DNA of 49,636 nucleotides from Roseburia sp. 1XD42-34 (GTDB lineage: Bacteria; Bacillota; Bacilli; Bacillales; Amphibacillaceae), in contig NZ_QWLJ01000036.1 of NCBI RefSeq assembly GCF_009917385.1, positions 1-49,636 on the forward strand. Reading direction: 5' to 3'. Of this stretch, positions 43,341 to 49,636 are shown piece after piece. Numbering within the stretch: position 1 is the stretch's first letter; every line of letters begins with the position of its first letter. The translations under genes were made by a program, and so were the position numbers. Under the pieces are notes generated by a model that was given only the letters and a program-made list of their open reading frames with translations, was not told where the DNA came from and made no database searches.

Positions 43341-43562
43341 TTGGAAAACAATAACAACAATAACAATAATAACAATTTGTTTCAACAAGCAAGAAACGCT
43401 GTAATGAATTTTATGAATCAACAAAATAGTGCTTCTAATGCTCAAGATAAGCAAGCAGCACAAAATGCGATCCAAGCTGCTTATCAGGACGCGACTCCTG
43501 AAGAAAAGCAGCAATTACAGCAATTGGAGAACCAATTAAGACAACAAAATCAAATACAGTAA
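43341..43562 (+). CDS. DUF3813-like small protein with poly-Asn tract
   Basis: A 73-aa protein. A run of ten asparagines (residues 3-12) is followed by LFQQARNAVMNFM and ATPEEKQQLQQLENQLRQ, the DUF3813 pattern (possibly the B. subtilis YizC type, which also neighbours yitU). TTG start with AGGAGGG 8 bases upstream. The Asn tract is encoded by mixed AAC/AAT codons. Function unknown; a Gln-rich helical protein, possibly spore-related. Confidence 0.78.
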   Translation: MENNNNNNNNNNLFQQARNAVMNFMNQQNSASNAQDKQAAQNAIQAAYQDATPEEKQQLQQLENQLRQQNQIQ

Positions 43563-43634
43563 CCTCTGCATGCCATGCTGTATTGGTTTTTTTAAGACAA
43601 GAAAGCCCCTATCCGTTGATTGGGGCTTTCTGTC
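43553..43634 (+). terminator. Two terminator hairpins after the DUF3813 gene
   Basis: An ATACAG / CTGTAT stem followed by TTTTTTT ends near 43592. A second strong stem GAAAGCCCC / GGGGCTTTC with an 11-base loop lies at 43596-43634. Confidence 0.8.
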
Positions 43635-43845
43635 AATTTAAACCAATTACATTTTGGGAAATTACCCCTTACCCCTACCCTGACAAGCTGAAAACCTTTA
43701 TCTATTTCTTCCTTACATTCGCAAAGAGCATCATAACCTGCTTTATCTTTTTTCAATTAAATATACAAAACGACAAAATACTTTTTAATCCTACTTATAT
43801 CTGCTAATATTGAAATTAAGTATGATGATGTAGGAGGGATGACGT

Positions 43846-44109
43846 ATGGGAATTCGAGCTGAAGCCACCCCAAATCCAAATGCTATGAAATTTACAACGG
43901 ATAAAATAATTTTCGAAGGTACGAACAGTATATCCGTAATGCCTGGTGATACGAGCGAATACGCAATTTTAAATGATCTGATGCAAGTAGAAGGTGTAGA
44001 CAATGTGTTCGGCTATCAAAACTTTATTACTGTGAACAAGCAATTTGATACTGAATGGGATCATCTAATTCCAAGGGTTACAGAAGTTATTGAAAAACAC
44101 GGGTTTTAA
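43846..44109 (+). CDS. NifU/Nfu N-terminal domain protein
   Basis: An 87-aa protein made of a single Nfu N-terminal-like (NifU_N, PF08712) domain. It begins with the signature ATPNPNAMKFT and continues VEGVDNVFGYQNFITVNK. It lacks the CxxC Fe-S scaffold domain of full Nfu, so it may assist rather than carry clusters. TAGGAGGG precedes the ATG. It stands alone between terminators and RE-3. Confidence 0.88.
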   Translation: MGIRAEATPNPNAMKFTTDKIIFEGTNSISVMPGDTSEYAILNDLMQVEGVDNVFGYQNFITVNKQFDTEWDHLIPRVTEVIEKHGF

Positions 44110-44128
44110 GCACTAAATCCATAGAATA

Positions 44129-44300
44129 GAACAAAGGCGCAGAGCGCCCGTTTAGCAACGTAGCGAATGGAACGAACAACTGAGATAAAGGAATCACGGT
44201 GAGGTACGAACCAATGATGACTTATCGTAGGGCGATTCGTGAAGTCGCAACGTTGCTGGGTTTATGCGCCGATGCGGCTATTCGGTTATTTCTTTATCCT
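44129..44300 (+). repeat. RE-3 repeat, copy C (internally shortened)
   Basis: It begins GAACAAAGGCGCAGAGCGCC and contains TAGCAACGTAGCGAATGGAA. The central segment seen in copy B (around TGGGGTATGCCGACG) is missing. It then continues GATGACTTATCGTAGGGCGA, GAAGTCGC and GTTGCTGGG. At the site where copy A carries RE-2, this copy reads GAGATAAAGGAATCA, an unoccupied version of the site. Confidence 0.85.
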
Positions 44301-44337
44301 TAAGCACCTCATTTTATACATTTTCATCTTATAAAAG

Positions 44338-44372
44338 AAGGCCAGCAAATCATTATAGCTGGCCTTTTCCCA
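44338..44372. terminator. Terminator hairpin
   Basis: AAGGCCAGC / GCTGGCCTT stem with an 11-base loop followed by TTCC. Confidence 0.75.
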
Positions 44373-44441
44373 TGGAAAATTCCTCCCTGTAGTAGAAGGA
44401 ATAATGTGCTCTCTTTTTTCTGTCTACTGTAATGGGATCAT

Positions 44442-44626
44442 AACAATCCGTGGGTTTTTATCCATCCCCACGGCATGTTAGTAACCCAAGGGTAACGGAT
44501 AAATAACTTCTTACGAAACAAGGCATTTGGCATTTGGGTACTGCTATCTCCCACTTAGCCTTATTGCTGTACAAATGATCCAACTCCTGAAGTGGTAGTC
44601 GTACACCAACTTATATATGAGATAAA
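44442..44626 (+). repeat. RE-2 structured repeat, copy 10
   Basis: The 5' hairpin here is CCGTGGG / CCCACGG, a re-paired version of the usual CAGTGGG / CCCACTG. It ends GAGATAAA (last six bases 44621-44626). A minus-strand fragment of the same family (TGTTAGTACCGTAGGGATAT on the minus strand) lies at 44741-44786. Confidence 0.85.
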
Positions 44627-44885
44627 AATAGTTTATCTCTTACGTGCAACTTGCAATAGAACTGCCCTTCCATCTTGTAAGGAGATACTCAGGAAAGTAT
44701 GAAGGAGATAAAATTTCAGCGGCAATTTAAATGCTTCATACTGTTAGAGACTTTTAGGTTATATCCCTACGGTACTAACAATTATCAAGGAATAAAGAAA
44801 AGCCCAACTATTAAAGTTTCACCTTTACCCAGTAAATAGTTCTATACCAGATCAAAAATAAACCAATAAACCGCACAGTGATTAA

Positions 44886-45314
44886 TTATTTGTTCTCCAC
44901 ATCCACCGGAAAGTAATTCGTATTAATTGGTTCATCTTTATCATTCTTTCCATATAGAGCGAGAACAGGTGGTTCCTTTGCAGTCAGTGTTTGCTTTGGC
45001 AAATCTATTTCTAAAGTGAACTTCTTCCACCTGCTTGCATTTTCCTTGAGAGATAATTTCGCCTCTTTATTTAGCGGTTCTCCTTCATGATCCAGCCTAT
45101 AATAAACATTTGTATCTGTTGCCATTGCTTCGCCTTGTAAAATCACAATTCCATCTATTACTTCCATATCTACATTACGGAAGCTAACGGCGCTCGGCTG
45201 TTGTTCCCTTACTGATGAATTTTCTTCTCGTGTTGAAGCCTCCTTAGCTTCCTCTCCGCTACATCCAATTAACAGTACTGCTGTAAGTATGAAAACAAAA
45301 TTTTTCTTCCACAT
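44886..45314 (-). CDS. Lipoprotein of unknown function
   Basis: A 142-aa predicted lipoprotein with signal peptide MWKKNFVFILTAVLLIGC and lipobox LIGC. After a Ser/Glu-rich linker, a ~100-residue beta-rich domain follows (VIDGIVILQGEAMATDTNVYYRLDHEGEPL and KKFTLEIDLPKQTL), looking like an immunoglobulin-like fold. It lies 21 bases from yitT and may be in its operon. In B. subtilis ipi is found near yitT, but the sequence does not look like that proteinase inhibitor to me. Confidence 0.8.
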   Translation of the reverse strand: MWKKNFVFILTAVLLIGCSGEEAKEASTREENSSVREQQPSAVSFRNVDMEVIDGIVILQGEAMATDTNVYYRLDHEGEPLNKEAKLSLKENASRWKKFTLEIDLPKQTLTAKEPPVLALYGKNDKDEPINTNYFPVDVENK

Positions 45315-45335
45315 GGTCCCTTCCCCTTCTTTTCT

Positions 45336-46178
45336 TTAATCTCTGCGGAAAAACCCAAAAATACCTGTCGTTTGGACAATATTTGTAAATGCATGAGGGT
45401 CTACCTCTTTAATAATACGTTCTAAATCATATAACTCATAACGTGTGATAACTAAATACAGCATGTCCTTATCTGTTTTAGTATAAGCTCCTTTGGCAGG
45501 AAGAATCGTAATTCCACGTACCATTTTTTTGTGGATAGAAGCTTGAAGCTCATCTGCTTTTCGAGTAATAATCATAGCTGTAACCTTCTCATGACGTGTA
45601 TGAATAGCATCTATCACGCGTGTAGTTACATATAATGTTAGCAATGTATATAATGCATTTTCTGGTTCATAAAGTATCCCAGCGAATGCTATAATAACAG
45701 CGTTTAACATTAAAAAATACGTACCTATTGGCTTGTCCTTCATTCTTGAAAGGACCATAGCTACAATGTCCATTCCACCAGTAGAAGCACCGACCTTAAG
45801 GGTGATACCAATCCCGGTTCCGCCAATAACCCCACCAAAAACAGCATTTAAAATAATGTCTTCCGATATTTCAATCATAGGAATAAATTCTAAAAAAAGC
45901 GTTGTGCATAATACAGATATAACACTATACACTGTAAACCCTTTTCCAACCTTAAACCAGCCTAAGATAGCAACAGGAATATTAAATAAAGCTAATAAGA
46001 TTCCTGTACTAATCCCTATGCCAATAAAATCATTAAAGACGCTGGATAATAACTGGGCAGCACCTGTAAAACCACTCGCATAGACATTTGCTCCAATTAA
46101 GAAAAAGTTTAAGGATATCGCATTCAGCAAAGCCCCAAAAATAACTACTACAATACGTTTTGCTTCAAATATGAACAT
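45336..46178 (-). CDS. yitT: YitT-family membrane protein (DUF161 + DUF2179)
   Basis: A 280-aa membrane protein. About five transmembrane helices (first ~190 residues) include the conserved GANVYASGFTGAAQLL and VGASTGGMDIVAMVL segments. A C-terminal cytoplasmic DUF2179 domain follows (VTAMIITRKADELQASIHKKMVRGITILPAKGAY). Function unsettled, a possible transporter. AAGGAGGCAG just before the ATG at 46178 fixes the start. It is divergent from yitS, the B. subtilis order. Confidence 0.93.
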   Translation of the reverse strand: MFIFEAKRIVVVIFGALLNAISLNFFLIGANVYASGFTGAAQLLSSVFNDFIGIGISTGILLALFNIPVAILGWFKVGKGFTVYSVISVLCTTLFLEFIPMIEISEDIILNAVFGGVIGGTGIGITLKVGASTGGMDIVAMVLSRMKDKPIGTYFLMLNAVIIAFAGILYEPENALYTLLTLYVTTRVIDAIHTRHEKVTAMIITRKADELQASIHKKMVRGITILPAKGAYTKTDKDMLYLVITRYELYDLERIIKEVDPHAFTNIVQTTGIFGFFRRD

Positions 46179-46555
46179 AACTGCCTCCTTCTCTTGGCAT
46201 AGAAAATTAAGTTTGGTCAGCAGAAGAATTCGTAGTGAGAACAGAAGCTCGCTTATGAAGATCAACTTCCACACCAAAACCTATGCGGACCAAGTAGCAA
46301 ATTTTTAAGTTCGTTATCTCTTAAAGCTAGCAATAAGATAAACAGTTCATTTTACACGCCAGCTAACATCAAATTATATTTGCGTTTGTTCAAACATCGA
46401 ATATTTTTCAATAATTTCCACCCCAACCATTTATCTCAACCTTTAAGCTTATTTCTATCAATTGGTTATTTTTGAGTATCAACTTATAAAAGCATTCTGC
46501 ATACCATTTTTATCATACTTGCAAGAATATTATCAAAATTATACATCCCTTTTTT
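46179..46555. other. Divergent intergenic region yitT/yitS
   Basis: AT-rich region holding the promoters of both genes. No RE repeat and no gene recognised. Confidence 0.5.
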
Positions 46556-46584
46556 TTGACTATCTACGTGAACAACTATAAACT
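46556..46584 (+). promoter_or_regulatory. Candidate SigA promoter of yitS
   Basis: TTGACT (46556-46561), a 17-base spacer and TAAACT (46579-46584), 37 bases before the start codon. The -10 is weak. Confidence 0.45.
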
Positions 46585-46620
46585 AAAAGAAAGATTACTT
46601 AAAGAAATGTAGGTGAAACA

Positions 46621-47502
46621 ATGAATATAAAAATACTTGCAGATTCCGCTTGTGATTTATCAATGCACTATTATAACGAATTTGATATAGAGATGGCACC
46701 GTTAACTGTCCATCTTGATGATAAAGATTATGAAGACGGAAAGTCAATTGATCCTAAAACAGTTTATCACGCTATGCGGAATGGGAAAACCCCAAAAACG
46801 TCGCAAGTTTCGCCTCAACACTTTAAAGCTATATTTACGTCTTTTGCTGAGGCTAATCAACCTTTAGTTTATCTTGCTTTTTCTTCACAATTATCAGGTA
46901 CATATCAAACAGCAAAAATGATCGAGCAAGAAGTGAAGGAAACTTATCCCGAAGCGCCTATTCATGTAATCGATACGAAATGTGCTTCTTTAGGTTGCGG
47001 ACTTGTAGTTCTCCACGCAGCTAAACTTGCAAAACAAGGAGCAGACTTAGATACAATTATTGCCTCTAGTCGAGCTTGTGCATTAAATATGGAGCATATT
47101 TTTACCGTAGATGATCTAGAATACCTTTACCGAGGCGGACGTGTAAGTAGGACAGCAGCATTTGTTGGTTCCCTTCTTAAAATCAAGCCCATTCTTCATG
47201 TAGAAGATGGAAAGTTGATCCCATTAGAAAAAATCCGCGGTTCAAAAAAACTGTTCCAGCGAATGTTGGAAATTATGGAAAAACGTGGAGACGACTTATC
47301 CAATCAAACCATTGCGATATCTCATGGGGATGACACTGAAAGAGCTGAACAACTTGCTTCGATGATCAAGGAAAAATTTCATGTTAAAGAAGTTATTATT
47401 GGTATGGTTGGATCGGCTATTGGCTCCCATTCTGGACCAGGAACTATTGCACTTTTCTTTTTAAAGAATACTAATTTCCAACAACCTGTTCAAGAAGAAT
47501 AA
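46621..47502 (+). CDS. yitS: DegV-family fatty-acid-binding protein YitS
   Basis: A 293-aa DegV protein (FakB-like) that binds a fatty acid for phosphorylation by FakA-type kinases. Conserved features: ADSACDL at the N-terminus, the SQVSPQHF segment, YLAFSSQLSGTYQTA, and the VGSAIGSHSGPGTIA motif near the C-terminus. TAGGTGAAACA lies before the ATG. It is monocistronic and divergent from yitT. Confidence 0.94.
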   Translation: MNIKILADSACDLSMHYYNEFDIEMAPLTVHLDDKDYEDGKSIDPKTVYHAMRNGKTPKTSQVSPQHFKAIFTSFAEANQPLVYLAFSSQLSGTYQTAKMIEQEVKETYPEAPIHVIDTKCASLGCGLVVLHAAKLAKQGADLDTIIASSRACALNMEHIFTVDDLEYLYRGGRVSRTAAFVGSLLKIKPILHVEDGKLIPLEKIRGSKKLFQRMLEIMEKRGDDLSNQTIAISHGDDTERAEQLASMIKEKFHVKEVIIGMVGSAIGSHSGPGTIALFFLKNTNFQQPVQEE

Positions 47503-47560
47503 GCACTTTTTTCATTAGTTATAACAAATATTTCATGATGAGAAATTATTTATTTATTTT

Positions 47561-47827
47561 ATAAAGAGACTGGAACATAACTAAAACAGCTGATTATAAA
47601 AATGGACCATAAAGTGAATCTTCAATCAGTGGGCACTTCCTTCACTAATTGGTAGTACCGTAATGGTATAACCTAAAGGCCTCGGCGTTTTAGGTGCTGT
47701 TATATCCACTTGGACTTGTTTATCCCCTGGTTTTGAAGTTTGGAGTCTTACAGCACTTTATATTGGGGATAAGATGGCTTATTCGACTTTTGCTATATAC
47801 TATTTGCTTATGTCCCAGTCTCTTTAT
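47561..47827 (+). repeat. RE-1 repeat, copy C, with RE-2 in its centre
   Basis: The left end ATAAAGAGACTGGAACATAA and right end TTATGTCCCAGTCTCTTTAT are almost perfect inverted repeats. Only ~50 bases of RE-1 remain on each side; the middle is RE-2 copy 11 (47614-47773). Most of the RE-1 interior is therefore missing, not merely interrupted. Confidence 0.88.
47614..47773 (+). repeat. RE-2 structured repeat, copy 11, inside RE-1
   Basis: Preceded by CATAAA (47608-47613) and ending GGGATAAG. TAGTACCGTAATGGTATAAC, TTTTAGGTGCTGTTAT and GGAGTCTTACAGCAC are intact. The right arm of the first hairpin is shortened. Confidence 0.88.
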
Positions 47828-47863
47828 TGGTTTATGTCCCTCATCAGATTGAAAATGATATTA

Positions 47864-49348
47864 TTATCGATTATTTGCTTTTTGCTTTTTCGATAATACC
47901 ACTATTGCGATCATGAATAATAGAAATACTCCAACGATAAAACCAATAAACCACCAGTTAAAGCCTGTATCTTCTTTTACAGAAAATACTTCAGCTGACT
48001 CACGGTCTAATCCAATTCGATATTCTCCTTTATCATTTGCTCGAAACGTATGGTCGCCTAAGTACCCCCGCAGCTCTTTCCCTTTTTCCAAGTCTGTAAT
48101 CGTAACAGAGCGTGTTTTTACATCGTTATTAATGGCAATATACATCGTTTCCTCATTGTAAGTTCGTTTAAACAAGATCATTGCTCCATCCGTACCAACT
48201 AATTCATAGCTTCCACGACGCAGAGCAGCAAACTGATTACGTAAAGAAGAGATGCGGTTAAAGAATTCCTTTATTTCCTTTCCACCACTGTTAAATTCTA
48301 CCATTCGCTGTACTTCTTCTAACGTTTTTCCATACATGGGAAGTTCCGTACCTTGGTATATAACCGGAACGTCTGGCATAGAATACAAATACGTTAAAGC
48401 TAACGACCATGCTGTCAGTGGATTTCTGCCATTCTCCGCTAAGGTTTGGGTAAATCGTTCCATTGATTCATCATCCATAAATAACATGCTTAATGCATTG
48501 TCGTCCATTGTTTCTTCATAAATTTTTTCCGGTGAAACTCCTGGTTTAGAAAAAACACTACTCATAGTTTGTTGTGCTTGATGATTATCCACTGCATCAA
48601 TATGATCATTCTCCTGTAATGAGGTTACATCGGAATTTGAGTCTAATACGTCTGCTAACAAATAGAAAGTTTCATCCTTATCTTTTATCTTACTCGTAAG
48701 AAGATTTAAAAATGTTTTCGATGATTGATCTGCTGCATGTAATTGAAAACCATCAATATTGGTTTCATCCATCCAATACATTGCTACGTCGACTAAGTAA
48801 TTTTGTACCTCTTCATTCTCTTGATTCAGCTTAACGACATTTTCACTCCAAGCTGTGTCTATATTATTTGTAGGTTCAATCCAAGATTGCTTTGAATTGT
48901 CCTTCGCAATTGGATAGCTCTTGGCAGCATAGTTTGTAACAAGCTCTAATACTACCTTTATATCTCTTTGATGGGCTTCATCAATAAGTTTTTTCAAGCT
49001 TTCCATGTCTCCATATTGCTTTTCCACGTTGTAAAAATCTTCTATCCAATAACCATGATAACCATCTGGTGCATTTTCCATAATTGGTGAGAGTACGATC
49101 GCAGTATACCCAGCTTCTTCAAACGTATCTAACCTTTCTGTAATCCCTTCCAAATCACCACCATGGTATGCCATTGGATTATCCAAATCCATTTGTTTAT
49201 CGATCTTAGGATCTGCATTACTATAGCGATCTACAAGGATACGGTAAAAAACTTCTTCTTGAATTCCTTTATCTTCCGCTTGTGCAAATGTTGGTACCCA
49301 AGCAAATAATCCAAAACAAACTAGTATTAGTGCGATTATATTTTTCAT
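47864..49348 (-). CDS. Membrane-anchored alpha-amylase homologue lacking catalytic residues
   Basis: A 494-aa GH13-like protein. It has a signal peptide (MKNIIALILVCFGLFAWVPTFAQA), a TIM-barrel region from FYRILVDRYSNADP, a C-terminal beta domain, and a final transmembrane helix (FNWWFIGFIVGVFLLFMIAIVVL) with a basic tail. The four GH13 signature regions are recognisable but altered. Region I reads VLELVTNY, not DxVxNH. Region II reads GFQLHAAD, with His/Ala where GFRxD has the nucleophile. Region III reads LADVLD, lacking the acid Glu. Region IV reads LFMDDES, not FxxNHD. It is therefore probably not an active amylase. The ATG at 49348 follows GGGGGA; an ATG at 49405 would add 19 residues before the signal. 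Confidence 0.88.
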   Translation of the reverse strand: MKNIIALILVCFGLFAWVPTFAQAEDKGIQEEVFYRILVDRYSNADPKIDKQMDLDNPMAYHGGDLEGITERLDTFEEAGYTAIVLSPIMENAPDGYHGYWIEDFYNVEKQYGDMESLKKLIDEAHQRDIKVVLELVTNYAAKSYPIAKDNSKQSWIEPTNNIDTAWSENVVKLNQENEEVQNYLVDVAMYWMDETNIDGFQLHAADQSSKTFLNLLTSKIKDKDETFYLLADVLDSNSDVTSLQENDHIDAVDNHQAQQTMSSVFSKPGVSPEKIYEETMDDNALSMLFMDDESMERFTQTLAENGRNPLTAWSLALTYLYSMPDVPVIYQGTELPMYGKTLEEVQRMVEFNSGGKEIKEFFNRISSLRNQFAALRRGSYELVGTDGAMILFKRTYNEETMYIAINNDVKTRSVTITDLEKGKELRGYLGDHTFRANDKGEYRIGLDRESAEVFSVKEDTGFNWWFIGFIVGVFLLFMIAIVVLSKKQKANNR

Positions 49349-49636
49349 GCGTCCATTCCCCCATCCATCTATATTTCTTCTTGTCCTATTATTAAGTGTT
49401 TTCATTAATAGTCAAGCCTTAAAAACAGATTGTTAAAAAACCTTCATTTACCAAATGCATTAATATGTCCTTTCCTGCTGCTTAAAAGAAGATAAAGTGA
49501 AACGTCTAGTCAAGTACGAAGGCTTCAACCCCAATTTATAATTTATTGTTTCCTGTATAATTAGAAAAACTTGGCTTGTCGCCAAGTCTTATGGCGGAAG
49601 CCTTTGTTTTTCTTATACTATAAACCAAAAAAATCT
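49349..49636. other. Intergenic end of window with a REP-like hairpin
   Basis: At about 49572-49588 ACTTGGC pairs with GCCAAGT across three bases, followed by TTATGGCGGAAGCC. It resembles short palindromic repeats seen in related genomes, but only one copy is in this window. No gene seen. Confidence 0.4.

Noticed and set aside
44886..45314. Intracellular proteinase inhibitor (Ipi/BsuPI), expected beside yitT
   Set aside because: The product is a lipoprotein with a different domain; no similarity to the BsuPI sequence that I can see.
188..47773. RE-2 copies as a CRISPR array or tandem repeat
   Set aside because: Copies are dispersed over the whole window in separate intergenic regions, with no regular spacers and no cas genes.

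Overview
The window looks like a chromosomal segment of a low-GC, spore-forming, probably halotolerant Bacillaceae (Virgibacillus/Oceanobacillus-like). This rests on recognisable protein families and on gene order. The first ~34 kb follows, in reverse, the Bacillus subtilis stretch yja(med-fab)-yjbA-trpS-yjbC-spx-mecA-coiA-pepF-yjbH/I/K/M/N/O-prpE-cotO-cotZ-yjcF/G/H. The last ~14 kb follows yitW-yitV-yitU-yitT-yitS. The species name is inference; no rRNA or tRNA gene was seen.

Layout. 0.4-2.2 kb: the yjcH-yjcG-yjcF operon. 2.4-5.3 kb: a DUF421 membrane protein, three small uncharacterised genes and the spore-coat pair cotZ/cotO. 6.0-13.1 kb: mgtE, prpE, yjbO, nadK, yjbM (alarmone synthetase), yjbK, yjbI (truncated haemoglobin) and spxH. 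14.0-23.6 kb: pepF, coiA, mecA and spx, then a decayed ammonium transporter, yjbC and an extracellular GH-like protein. 23.8-26.0 kb: selD-mnmH (selenouridine tRNA modification). 26.1-28.6 kb: a tryptophan T-box, trpS and yjbA. 29.4-33.4 kb: fabH-fabF with a FapR-type operator, med, and an uncharacterised gene. 33.8-38 kb: yjzD, a Gly/Tyr-rich protein, uppP, yitW and a yitV-like hydrolase. 38.2-42.0 kb: an accessory island inserted between yitV and yitU. It holds a broken LXG/Ntox50 polymorphic toxin, its apparently intact immunity gene, a DUF771-like gene, an XRE repressor fragment and an integrase wreck. 42.1-49.4 kb: yitU, two tiny proteins, a NifU-N protein, a lipoprotein, yitT, yitS and a membrane-anchored alpha-amylase homologue that has lost its catalytic residues.

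Functional links. Spx, its ClpXP adaptor SpxH and the ClpC adaptor MecA form a redox/proteolysis group. CoiA, MecA and Med are competence-related. FabH/FabF are lipid synthesis genes and UppP acts in cell-wall lipid recycling. YjbM (ppGpp synthesis), NadK and PrpE (Ap4A cleavage) are nucleotide-signalling genes.

The most unusual feature is the intergenic DNA. It carries three families of short repeats. RE-2 (~160-185 bp) has ten near-complete copies plus several fragments. It is strongly foldable, has compensatory base changes in its stems, and is bounded on both sides by (G)ATAAA-type sequence. RE-1 (~280 bp) has imperfect terminal inverted repeats reading roughly AAAGAGACTGGGACATAA. RE-3 (~170-240 bp) is a fold-back element. 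RE-2 is found inside a copy of RE-3 and inside a copy of RE-1, and between yjbM and nadK. I read RE-2 as a non-autonomous mobile element, possibly of IS200/IS605 type; that class assignment is inference.
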